Assembly (NCBI GenBank): GCA_963678675.1
Contig: OY783194.1
Coordinates: 12,963,635-13,027,634, forward strand
Length of the DNA: 64,000 bases
Source of the DNA: Xiphydria camelus
Taxonomy: Eukaryota > Arthropoda > Insecta > Hymenoptera > Xiphydriidae
Reading direction: 5' to 3'
Numbering within the stretch: the first letter of the stretch is position 1; each line of letters starts with the position of its first letter. The translations under genes and the position numbers were made by a program. Positions 46,869 to 57,132 of this stretch are shown in pieces. A model generated the notes under the pieces. That model worked only from the letters and a program-made list of their open reading frames with translations. It did not search any database and was not told the DNA's origin.

Positions 46869-47202
46869 TATTAAACATCTACCTCAGAGTATTCATTATT
46901 TATGCTGCCTTAGATCATTTACTATGCACGATTTTGATAGCTATTATGACCGGGTTATTGTTACTTAGGCACAGAATAAAAAAAAATTATTCAGTTGAGT
47001 CAACTGTTATCAAACAGTCCCAGGTGAAAAAATAATATATAAATTATATATAATTGTCTATACATGTATAAAACTGGGCATGTAAAATGAATATGGGTTG
47101 TTCATTATTTACTTACATATAAGATAAGTTTAAAATAAGTTTCTATAGACACAAAAATAAATTATATTTACTTATTACATTTTAATACTTTTTCTTACAT
47201 TT
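46869..47202. other. No gene recognised; probable 3' flank of the transposase-like gene
   Basis: AT-rich. On the minus strand it holds poly-A-signal-like AATAAA runs after the stop at 47203 (for example near 47160). Confidence 0.4.
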
Positions 47203-49755
47203 TTATATCCACAATTTGGCAATATAAGTGAAACCATCACTTAAAATATTTTCATAGCTTATGATAGCGCTAGTTAAGTCTGTGGTTGTTAAACACACCC
47301 AGTCGCAACAATCGTTATTCATGATTTTAAACGACTGGGTATGTTCATCATAGTAACAATTATCAATCAGGTTTGTTATAAATAGTGGCTTATCACTATC
47401 GTAAATTAAAATTAACCTAACTTTATAAAATATTGGACCCTCCTCACTTGGGAGTACTATAACCGACTCATTAGTTATTATATCACCCTTAAATTTCATC
47501 CACTTGATGTGATGAACGGGGTCTTTAATACTGGAGGGTAAACAACCCGAAAAATGAATTGTCCGTAGTATGTTCTCCAATACAACAGCTTTCTTTGCAC
47601 CAAAGTTTAAGGATGACCGTGAACCACGTTCTACGAGAAAGCGATGATTTAGAAGCAATTGGTGTCTGAAAGCTATTGTATGGCATATATTTACTCGGCT
47701 GATAGCAGCTCGAGCAATAACTTTTCCTTCGCGATGTTTGCTCTCATAACGCATGGAAGAGATTTTCCAAAGAACACCAACTTTTTCCAAAATTCTTGGA
47801 TAATGGATAAGAAAATGGTGTTTGGGTTTCATCCCAGCTGGAAATAATTTTACATGAGATTGCAAATACGTATTAATCGCAACGCCCAAACTATCCTGCG
47901 ATTCTTTGGTGTGTGTGTTGCTTACAACTATCTCAATGATGGTTTTCAGCAATTTCAGCTGGAACCAATGCTCGTTTTTTGGAGGTACAATGCTACCCAG
48001 AATCATACATATATGCCTAAGAAACGTCAGCATTTCCGAAGACGACATTGCCAATCGCTTATTTTTGTTCAGATGTTGAGGAAAGATTTCGGCTGGTTTA
48101 TTTTTATTATGGCTGTAGCCATAATTAAATCCCTGAATTCTGGTATTTAATTCTTCGAGAGTGAAGAAATATTCCTCGTAAATGAAATGATTTAATATTA
48201 GCGCGATGTCGGAAGCGCATATGCCTTCTAACAAGTCGTGCATAACATCCACACTCAAATTTTCGGTCACATGAAACCCAATGTCTTTGTGGAAAACACA
48301 TCGCTCTTTTATTCCGGTTTGTGATAAATCATTTAATTGTAAAAGATTCTCATAATTCATAGCATTGCGAAGTTCGCATTGACTTTCATGAAAAATATTG
48401 TGCATCTCAGTATTTGTTGTTAAACAAAATCTGCAGAAGTAGTTTGCCCTAAAGCTCTCACTGAAACCTAGAATAGAGTGTAAGCCCAAGTTGTCCCCCA
48501 GTATTAAAGCTAATTGAAAAAATAATTGCACAGGTCCAGTGAGTGAATCAATAGTGATTCCCGTGCTTCTTAAATAATGCAATTGTTCCAAAGCTTTCGT
48601 GAAAATTATTTCATTTTTAAAAGTTTCACGATCCAAAGAATTGAAAATAACAAATAAAAAAATGTTTTCCAACTTGGAATGATAATTAGGTGGCAGACTT
48701 GGCAGACTGAGATATACAGCACCGCATTTGCTGATACCTTTATGGCTACCGAGAGGATTGTTGGTTTCGTAATCATCATAGTACATAAAAAGTGGGAGCA
48801 CAATTTTGTCGCCAAATGAAGAGCTTTGTGTTTTCCACAAGCTTCCTTGACAAAAATTTGTTATGATATTTGTCATGGATTTCAAGGATTTCATGTAATC
48901 TAGTGTTTCTGATAATACACCAGGCACTTGAAAAAAATTTGTCAGTACCTTTCTCATCGGTACAAATTCGGCTGTAACTTTAATAGGTTTTAAAACCTCC
49001 GTACCATTATCTTCCCTAAAGTCGTATCTCTCTCCGATCGTATAACTTTCTGGCGATATAAATATACCGCGTTGAGCAAAATGCGCAAAGTGTTGCCACT
49101 GCGTGTGCAACTTTTCAAAGGGGTCTGAAACTAAATCAAAAATCTCATCAATTTTTTCAATATTATTCGAATGTTGAAGGCATGATTTTACATTTTCTCG
49201 AAGCTTGCTGATGATACCGTTGACCAATGTTGACGTCTCTGACACTATATCAAGGACTCGGCCCCTTGGAACTTCCGGAAAGCTATACAATTTGGAGACA
49301 AAATGTAGGGCTTGTTCTTTAACAATATTTTTTAAACTTAATGGTTGTAATTTTGTCGGTACGTAATTTGTGCTATTACTCATATTTTTTAATTTTTCTG
49401 AGAAACATATTTCTTCAAAATACTGTTCATCCTCCACATCTTCAAAAGAATAAAAAGTATTTTCATTTTCCAAGTCGTTTTTCTCAGCAACTTCTTCGAC
49501 AGCGGTCGAAGTTTCCTCGATATTAACAACATCGCGTGAGGCATTATTGCGAGCGCAATCATCAATCAATTTATTATCTTTCTTAGAGGCATGTTTTCCC
49601 TTGTAATGATTCTTAAATGATGAAAAGGAAGAAAAACTTTTCAAACAATTACTCTCCTCGCACTTAAAAACCGACATATGTCCATGGAATGCACTGACGT
49701 GTTTTATCAAGCTGATGTTATTATCAAAACTGCATTGGCAGGCAAAACAGATCAT
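47203..49755 (-). CDS. Two-finger C2H2 transposase-like protein, 850 aa, intact
   Basis: A single open frame of 850 codons. I chose ATG 49755 over 49827 because it places the first finger at the N-terminus (MICFACQC); the upstream 24 codons look non-coding. Fingers: C3-x2-C6-x12-H19-x4-H24 and C32-x4-C37-x12-H50-x4-H55, then an acidic Glu-rich linker (about 85-145). The body carries ENIFLFVIFNSLDRETFKN, LILGDNLGLHSILGFSESF, a C-x2-C pair in ANYFCRFCLTTNTEM, NLSVDVMHDLLEGICASDI, GMKPKHHFLIHYPRILEKVG and KISSMRYESKHREGKVIARA. The D-V-M-H-D-L-L-E-G and H-F-L-I-H-Y-P blocks recur in animal multi-copy proteins resembling Tnp2/CMC-like transposases; catalytic residues are not assigned with confidence. 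Together with the adjacent multi-exon gene it forms the coding capacity of the 14.2-kb element. Confidence 0.82.
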   Translation of the reverse strand: MICFACQCSFDNNISLIKHVSAFHGHMSVFKCEESNCLKSFSSFSSFKNHYKGKHASKKDNKLIDDCARNNASRDVVNIEETSTAVEEVAEKNDLENENTFYSFEDVEDEQYFEEICFSEKLKNMSNSTNYVPTKLQPLSLKNIVKEQALHFVSKLYSFPEVPRGRVLDIVSETSTLVNGIISKLRENVKSCLQHSNNIEKIDEIFDLVSDPFEKLHTQWQHFAHFAQRGIFISPESYTIGERYDFREDNGTEVLKPIKVTAEFVPMRKVLTNFFQVPGVLSETLDYMKSLKSMTNIITNFCQGSLWKTQSSSFGDKIVLPLFMYYDDYETNNPLGSHKGISKCGAVYLSLPSLPPNYHSKLENIFLFVIFNSLDRETFKNEIIFTKALEQLHYLRSTGITIDSLTGPVQLFFQLALILGDNLGLHSILGFSESFRANYFCRFCLTTNTEMHNIFHESQCELRNAMNYENLLQLNDLSQTGIKERCVFHKDIGFHVTENLSVDVMHDLLEGICASDIALILNHFIYEEYFFTLEELNTRIQGFNYGYSHNKNKPAEIFPQHLNKNKRLAMSSSEMLTFLRHICMILGSIVPPKNEHWFQLKLLKTIIEIVVSNTHTKESQDSLGVAINTYLQSHVKLFPAGMKPKHHFLIHYPRILEKVGVLWKISSMRYESKHREGKVIARAAISRVNICHTIAFRHQLLLNHRFLVERGSRSSLNFGAKKAVVLENILRTIHFSGCLPSSIKDPVHHIKWMKFKGDIITNESVIVLPSEEGPIFYKVRLILIYDSDKPLFITNLIDNCYYDEHTQSFKIMNNDCCDWVCLTTTDLTSAIISYENILSDGFTYIAKLWI

Positions 49756-49932
49756 TTTGAAAAAGTTGTGTGCAACTGTATATTTTAGGTTAAAAAAAAT
49801 GTACCTAAAATTTTTATGAAAAAACAAAAAATACTATAAACATAAAAAATCCTATTAATATAATGGGTGCACTAATTTCTAATACATTACTAAAACTGAC
49901 AAAAAAAAAGGAATATCTTATAAATTATCTTA

Positions 49933-52196
49933 CTATGTACGTAGAAGAGATTTTAACTCTCCGTTCAGGGCGATAGACGCTGGTGTAAACCTTTCGTTAG
50001 GTTGGTGAATGTCAAAAAATGCGTTTTGCACGAATTTCCACAAATTTTTCGAGCGCGTGGGATACTCCAAATTTGCCGCGAAAAAGGTCTTAAAACATAA
50101 ATCTATTGCATGCAAATATGAGTCCGTTTCATATACTATTTCGTTGATAACGACGAAGATAGATTTAATGTCGGTTACGGTCCCATGAATTACCGGCGTA
50201 GGTTGTAGTGTCTCCCTGGATTTGCTCAATTCAGCTCTCGTTTTTTGGAGTTGAATTGTAATATCTGCCGATGTCTGTAATGCAAGAAACACAAAATCAA
50301 TATATAATTAACCTAATAATTTCTGTTCGTCTTTTTGGTAATCATAAACAATTATTACGCCAAATTAGTTTGCTTTACTAACAGGTACCACAATAGTGAA
50401 GGATTCCCTCCGCTGTTGAAGAGAACTTTTTGAACTTTCAATGTGATCTTCCTGCTGCAAATTCTCTTGATTTGACAATTTTCTCTTTTTCCCTGCACGA
50501 TCAGCAGGAATAAGAAATGGAAGAAGGTAGAAAATTGCTGCGGCCTGCGAGTCTGGAAACATGATGCATAATAGCAAAATGTTATTGCAATTAAATTTAA
50601 TATTGGTATTACATTTCAAAATTTCATAACTTATGCTCACCTGAATTCAACGACGGCAGAATTTTTAAGAGAGCTTTATCGTCAACAGATCGAATATTTC
50701 TTGCTTCTTGCAGCCTTTGAATGAGTCGACCTATCACAATAGGCCACCGTTCCAACAGCAAATGACCTTTTTGTGGAAATAACTCATTAAAGTCGCACTT
50801 AATCTGAAATTCATATCGTTTAATTAGTAATTTTTTAGCCTAAAAGAAATAATTAAACATCATACCAAGTTCACTCCTTGCTGTAGCCGCAAAGCCAAGA
50901 AATTTTCAAAGTAAGGAAAAGCTGTTGATTTATCCCGTAAAATGTTTTGCCTTGAAGCAAAAGTTTCCCTCCACATGTCCACAAGCTGTTCGTGTGGCTC
51001 ACAGTGGTTTCTTAACCACTCTAATTTTTTATTTATATCGTCTGGTAAGAATGCAAATTAAAAAACGTTAAAAGCTCGTTATTTTGATTGAAAATAGAAA
51101 AGAAATAGTGTTTCTTTAAAATAATAGTTGTGCAACAGTGTCAACCGACCGCTGAATTCAGGTTTTTCTGCCGTTATTACGATTTTTTTGTTAATTTTTT
51201 TCTCTAGAAGACCATGATGACGCATGCGACCCTTCATATAGTTGTAGCGATCCCAAAGCCTGCCAGAAGGAATCGTCCTCGAGCCATTTTCAGAGACACT
51301 TGGAATATAATAAACTCCTCGTGCTTCCGAAGGAAACAATTGTAGGATTTCATCCACGTAACGGATGAAAGTTTCTTTAGTGATTCTATTTTGCAAACGA
51401 GAACAAATTAATTCATGCCAAAGATAGTAAGAAAGAATTCTTGACATTTTCATTGTTCAGAGAAAGTGCTTCAATTGTTATAAATATAAAAAGTAAGCTC
51501 TAAGTCACTTAATCGGATAAATTGTAGAAACGGATACACTTCGAAAAATATTATTTTGCAGCTATTGGTCATTCACATAAATGTTAATGAATTCTCACAC
51601 AAACTCTCTCAATTTATCGTCACCCTTCACAGACAAATGGGCGCATGCATCATCAATTTCGCTTTGTATGATGAGTCGAACCAACTGCTTTCGAACTTCC
51701 TCGTCTAGTCCACCATGCAAAGCAGAATGACGGTAAATTGCTTTTCCTTCGCCGTATTTGTGGAGAATCGTTTCTAATTTCTGTGACAAATTTACCGATA
51801 CAAAAAATAAATTTATTTGAAAATGAATTTTTAACAACTGCTTTTTTTAAAAAGTAAATATATACATTCAACCGTGGAAGTTGCAAAGATTGTCCCGACG
51901 AATTTGGAAGATGAGTATGAAATTGTTCCATGTATCGACTTCTCCCCGCAGAATCATACGATGCACAACTTTCATGAAATGTTTCATCTTGTTGCTATTT
52001 TCAGAAAATGGTACAAAGAAAGTTTATAACAGAAGAAATAAGGAGAAAAGATCATGCATTAGTATATTACAAACCACATACAGTGTGTAAAGTGACACTT
52101 CCGAAAGAGCGATAACGTTCATCTTGCATAAATGAATTTTCTTTATCATTTGATGAAAAAGTTGATGAATTTTCATGTGACACTTGATAATCCTAT
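49933..52196 (-). CDS. Multi-exon partner gene of the C2H2 transposase-like gene
   Basis: Read by splice sites on the minus strand: about 52196-52090 (QDERYRSFGSVTLHT), 51993-51868 (YMEQFHTHLPNSSGQSLQL), 51786-51611 (YRHSALHGGLDEEVRKQLVR), 51453-about 51130 (LSYYLWHELICSRLQNRITK), 51041-50866 (EWLRNHCEPHEQLVDMWRET), 50804-50641, 50552-50389 (SDSQAAAIFYLLPFLIP) and 50274-49933 (IFVVINEIVYETDSYLHAID, EYPTRSKNLWKFVQNAFFD). Introns have GT/AG ends; 51454-51610 remains uncertain. Exon 50804-50641 seems to need a one-base shift between FNELFPQKG and LLLERWPIVIG, so the gene may be damaged. The same pair of proteins occurs side by side in other animal genomes to my recollection; function unknown, probably an accessory transposition protein. 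Confidence 0.6.
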
Positions 52197-52199
52197 ACA

Positions 52200-52998
52200 G
52201 TTGTAAATTGTAATTATAAATGATGTTTAAATATCTGATCGCATTGCGTCATTTCATACCAAAATGATTATTTTTTTATAACATTATAGATTTCTTTAAA
52301 GTTGGGTGTGTTCAAGTAGAAGACATCAAAGAATTGCATGCCAGAAGTTTAACAAAATTTTTGGAAAATCATGAAATTACTATATTTAAAAGATGTATTA
52401 AAAAATGTATTACGACGGTAAATTTCATAATTTTTGTGTCATATTAAAAAAAATTGCAGCTAGATGAAATTTGGCACAGTTGCATGGATACGTCTAAAAT
52501 TTGAGTAAAAAATAAAAAAGGGAAAACATTAATTTAAAAACAAATTAAAAACCATTTTTTAATTTGTGCGCAAACTGTAGGAGGTGTATCCACGTATCGT
52601 GCCAAATTTCATTAAGCTGTAATTATTATTTCAAATATTATGTTTGAAAAAAGTATGAAAGCAAAGTTACGAAAACAAATCTTTTCAATTTTAATAAAAT
52701 TTCTAAAATCGTTTGCCATACGTTTTTTTGATATCTTCGACTGCAACATATCCAGATTTAAAAAAAAACTAGAGTTGCAACAAAAAGAAATTGTTTTTAT
52801 TTTATTTTAAAATAAATTGATATTTATGAACAATATGATAATAAATACGAACTGTTGACACATTTGAAGAACACTGCGGAGAATTGCGCAACTCCGTCAA
52901 CACATACGTTTGCGGGTTTTCATTCGAAAAAGACTGCATCGCCAGTGTATATTGCATTAAAAAAGTAGAAGATTGACATTTATAAGTTTAAAAATTAC
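52200..52998. other. Non-coding; contains a small palindrome
   Basis: 52454-52624 is an imperfect palindrome (TGCAGCTAGATGAAATTTGG and inverse) and may be a MITE. The rest is AT-rich without a supported gene. Confidence 0.45.
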
Positions 52999-53002
52999 TT
53001 AA

Positions 53003-53610
53003 CCCTTAACTACTCGCGCGACTTGATTTCTACTAACTACTCGCGTGGTGTATTTTATACACCAATAAAGTGCATGTGTCAAATATGATCAATATATTAA
53101 AAATCAATTAAGTTTTCTTGGAATAAATGAACATATTTATTTTTTTGGGATATTTTTAATAAAATATAATACAATTACATAATCTATTGTTATGAAAACA
53201 AATCAGGTTACTCCCTCCAAACATTCTCTCAATTCTTCCTCCGTCAAACGCTTTCGATTATGTACAATTTTTTGGGACTTATAGAAAATTATTGAATTAA
53301 TAAATAAATAATATATCAATACTCGTATATTACGAAATAAAATTTTAAATAAAAAAAAAAGAAGAAATATTTATATTATTACTACTATACATGATTCTAC
53401 TCGCGCGGTGTATTTAAGGCACTATAGAAAAAAAATCCACAACATGCAATTACGGATGACGAGAGACGACTGAATCAGGATGCGTAGTACAATAGACACA
53501 TCGTTTGTAGGTTAAGTGGAGGGAATGGGCACAATTCATTCTTGAAGTTTAAGTAACATATGAAAATAGAGCAGTGGTGTATAAAATACACCAGTGCGAG
53601 TAGTTAAGGG
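53003..53610 (-). mobile_element. piggyBac-like element, 0.6 kb (TTAA)
   Basis: CCCTTAACTACTCGCG ends with TTAA outside both (52999-53002, 53611-53614); CCC(T) ends plus TTAA are typical of piggyBac. Near 53205-53285 the minus strand could encode SQKIVHNRKRLTEEELREC and a stop, a possible leftover of a coding region; its family is not recognised. Confidence 0.85.
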
Positions 53611-53775
53611 TTAAAGGATGCAAACAATCAAAACAATAAATATTATTCAGCCCTTACCATGTTTTAAAAATCCTTCTCAAGAATGAATGTCACTGCACTT
53701 AACTTGCACTGTTTCAAGGACGACACTCAAGAAACAACTACGGCACAGGAATGCGGAAGTTTGGAATTTCCAATA

Positions 53776-54456
53776 CAGTAGAACCTCGCACTAGCGGAAT
53801 TCGCACTAGCGAACTGTAATCCAGCGTGACGGTCTTATCGCACGTACGGACCCTCTCAGGTAGACCGTCGAGTCCCGTAATCCCCACTTTTCCACAACAG
53901 TGCCGTATTTCTTATTGACAAGCAGTTGGAGGAAAATTTCAATCAGTTTTCGTGGAAACTTAGAAGTGTGAACACGATGTCGGGAAGGATAAGGAGAAAT
54001 CGTCCGACTTATAAAATAAAATCAAGTTGTATAATAAGCACATCAAACTCTGTTGTATTTTTCAAGGGGGTACACTTATTTTAAGAAATGTCAGATATTT
54101 TGAAATGTAGAAGAAGAAATTTTTTTTCCACTTAAATTCTAAGTTAAACTTAAGATTGAACATTACTTATGATTTTTGGAAAATATTTTTAAAAAATGTT
54201 TCTTTGTTTCAATGAGAAATTTGTTGTCATGAAAATATATTTATAGGTAATTATTAATTGTTAAAAAATGTATATCACAACATCAATGTAGGGATAACAG
54301 AATATGACGCTTGGAAAGACTTGATTACTCAGTTCGTTGATACGACACTGTTGAGGCACCGAGGGTCCGACCGCCTGCTGCTTTTCTTCACGCTTACAAT
54401 GGATTCGCACTAGCGGAAATATCCCCCGAGCTTTCCGCTAGTGCGAGGTTCTACTT
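53776..54456. mobile_element. Pogo/Tigger-like MITE (TA)
   Basis: Ends CAGTAGAACCTCGCACTAGC and inverse; TA at 53774-53775 and 54457-54458. CAGTAGAACCTCGC is the terminal motif of pogo/Tigger elements. No transposase remains. Confidence 0.85.
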
Positions 54457-54458
54457 TA

Positions 54459-55290
54459 TTATAAATAGAGAGGGGATGGGTTGTTTGTGGACGATAATTT
54501 TGGCCTCTTAACCTGCGTTAACACCGCTTAGCAATGTCTCTTTCGCTCTCATTTAAAAACATAGTATACAGCATGATGAGAACTATTCTCATCCTGCTTA
54601 ACAGCGGCTGCCAGATATATTGCACCCATCACAATGAAAGAAAGTAGTAGTTATTTACTACTTACTTTACATACTTTCATACTCGAGTACTGTTCATTAT
54701 CATGCTACTTATGAAAAGATTCAAAATGTTTTATAATGATGTACATAATATATGTTAAAGGTTCAGGTAACGCGTAAAGGAAACAATACGATCCTTCCTA
54801 TGGAAAACTTTGTCATATAGTAAGGAAATGTTACAACCTATTGTGAAACTGTTAACCAGTATTATGAGTGCTATTACAAAACTGTCTTTTGCAACTTCTA
54901 ATATATCTTCACTTTATTCATTCGTATTATTTTTGTAATATATACAACCTCAATGATATACTTATTGTAATTTTATGTATCAGACTCTACAAAACCTTAT
55001 TACCATACATATAATAACCACTGATAACTTCGTATAGAATGTATTGCCATATTTTTAGAGATGAATAACATATTTATAGTACAGGGCATCATTTTCCGCA
55101 ATAAGTCAAACCTACTATACAAATGATGAGAATAGCTACCACAAACTTTTCTCCGTGTACCAAGATTATGTAAATTATACAAATTACTTGTCTTTTGTAC
55201 ACATTATTGTATATTATGTATATTATAAAACAATATAGACATTGGCGTACATAATAAATAAATAAATAAATATACATAATATAATATGAA
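54459..55290. other. No gene recognised
   Basis: AT-rich sequence ending in an (AATA)n stretch at about 55250-55275. Confidence 0.35.
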
Positions 55291-55294
55291 TTAA

Positions 55295-55361
55295 CACGTT
55301 CACGCCGGCGCTTGTGAGTACCTACCGCGCCAGCGATACGTATCGCGCCGGCGTGAATGTG
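55295..55361. mobile_element. Tiny 67-bp palindromic element with TTAA
   Basis: CACGTTCACGCCGGCGC and its inverse GCGCCGGCGTGAATGTG lie between two TTAA (55291-55294, 55362-55365). GC-rich hairpin in AT-rich surroundings; it looks like an extreme internal-deletion MITE. Confidence 0.65.
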
Positions 55362-55365
55362 TTAA

Positions 55366-56507
55366 AGGTTTTTCAATTTTTTTACTATGTTCCACCAAAT
55401 GAAACTATTTGTCAATTGTTTTACATAATAGGTTACTAATAGATGATTTCATATGATTTTTTGGATGGTGTATCTCCAGCGATTGTTATAAATTTTCCAT
55501 TGCTACAAATATTTTTTTAAACTAACACCTTTAAACAGTGTTTTTACGCCGTCGAAAAAATATATGATATACTACTCACGAAGATCTACAATTTAATTTT
55601 TGAACGACTTTGATATCTTTTATAGTTCCAGAGAAAAAAAATAGTAATGTTAATTGTTGTTTACCCTCTATTTCCCTTGTACGTGAAGTTAGCGGACTGA
55701 AATTTGTTGTGGAGGTATTTTGGATAAAAAGCAATAAATAAAAGGGTTAAAAAAGTTAATTGGTGCCGGGGCATTTTTCATATGGAAATACGGCGACACC
55801 CTTTGGACCATCTATAATAATTATACTCAGTAGTAAGAATAAGCTTTCCTTTTTCAGGATTAGGACTTCTTGATAGGATATAATAATATGATTTTGAAAT
55901 GTTGTTTCAAAAGTGACGCTAAAGGTAAAACTTAATAATAAATGATAATTTAGAGCATTTTCGTTGTGTATAGTCAGGTTTATAAATCGTTTTTGTACTT
56001 TATTATTATGTTGAAAGGTATTTTTGTAAGTACGGCTACTTCTGGACTATCATTGGATTAATACACTTATTCGTTTCACTGTGTATTTGCAAGGATTTTC
56101 TAATAAAATAAACTTTTTCATTTTGTTCAGGAAGATTTCATGTCCAATAAAAGAAGATTCATATGAATTCTTTGTTATACATCATTCAAGCTAAAGGAAA
56201 ATTAAACAAGAAACTACACCTTTCTTGAAATGATACGTAATACTTTCTCCCAGTTAAAACTAAATTAACTCAAAAAAAATCAACAAAAGCGATTCAAGTC
56301 TAAATAGTGAAAAAAAGGTAAAATTTGACTAATAAAACGGTAGTAACTCAAAAAAGCCAATTTTTTGCTTACCTAGTTGATTCATAATAAAAAGTTTCAA
56401 ACATAACTTTCTTTAAAATGCTATGTTCATTCATTAAAACAAAGAAATAAACCCCTTATCACATATCGACACGAGAATCAGTTTTTCGTCATTTCTGGAA
56501 AACGAGT
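55366..56507. other. Right part of the 14.2-kb element, no gene recognised
   Basis: AT-rich with scattered copies of AACTCAAAAAA and GTTGATTCA-like motifs towards the right terminus, comparable to the left subterminal region. Confidence 0.4.
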
Positions 56508-56719
56508 TTTTTTGAGTTGATACTGTTTTGATCTAGGTGTGCGATATATCTGCATTACTTTTTTTTAAATTGAATTTCTAAATAACCAAGTTGCTCTGCC
56601 CCACCCTGTACAATGAGAAAATCGTAACTCGTCAGTCTGTTGAGATTTGTCGCAGTAAGTTTATTAACTTTTAATTATTAAACACTACTGATTCTATAAA
56701 ATAAAATACATAAGAATTA

Positions 56720-57130
56720 TGACGTAGCGTTCGCTGAGGACCCTCGGTACCCTCCGCTACTCACAATCTAGCGGCTACGATGCCGCGCGCGAAACGAAAG
56801 CGTTGGGCGCCAGGCACACTACGAGTGCACCACTCGGGGATGCTGACGAGCTCCCCGACGACGAACGTTAATTGGGAAATCGGAAATGGTCCGATCTCCA
56901 ACGAACACGGCTACCTCAGCAAATGGTGGAGGGGCGGTTCGGTGGACGCTGGCTGGGACGCGGGAGGACGGATTCGCGAACGGGTTCGCGAAAGGAACAA
57001 AATGTTAACTCGCTGAAGTAAAGAGGAATCATTTATTCCACCGGGGACGAGACGGAGGTCCCCGGGCGACGCTCACGGTCGCAAACAAAGAAAGCGGAGT
57101 GATGCCGCACAACGTCGCGGACACCGCTCG
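56720..57130 (+). other. GC-rich block, no recognised gene
   Basis: Markedly GC-rich. A 78-codon frame from 56780 (MPRAKRKRWAPGTLRVHHSG) ends at 57016. It is basic and Gly/Trp-rich at its end; I do not recognise it and it may be chance in GC-rich DNA. 59540-60000 across the fold-back has similar composition, so both sides may be one older unit. Confidence 0.35.
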
Positions 57131-57132
57131 TA

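Larger units (their letters stand above)
42314..56544 (-). mobile_element. 14.2-kb two-gene DNA transposon with perfect 37-bp inverted ends
   Basis: The left end TCGCACACCTAGATCAAAAC and the 17 bases after it are repeated without mismatch, inverted, at the right end (56508-56544), bordered by TA on both sides. Alternatively the element starts CACACC with a CG duplication. It splits a mariner 3' region. It carries two minus-strand genes (47203-49755 and 49933-52196). A CMC/EnSpm-like identity is my best guess from the transposase-like product and CAC ends, but it is not secure. Perfect ends and an intact 850-codon frame suggest a young insertion. It also contains several smaller insertions. 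Confidence 0.8.
41476..56608 (+). mobile_element. DUF4817-type mariner, split by a 14.2-kb insertion
   Basis: Left end CAGAGTGGGGCAACTTGTTT with TA at 41474-41475; right end inverse CAGGGTGGGGCAGAGCAACTTG with TA at 56609-56610. The element proper is 41476-42313 plus 56545-56608. It carries a mariner-like transposase gene with an internal deletion. Confidence 0.82.

Noticed and set aside
46772..47035. 87-codon hydrophobic frame as a membrane protein
   Set aside because: Its first half is the arm of a palindromic MITE and the rest is AT-rich sequence without a recognisable family.
56780..57016. 78-codon GC-rich frame as a gene
   Set aside because: No recognised motif, and long frames arise easily in this GC-rich block; kept only as unassigned sequence.
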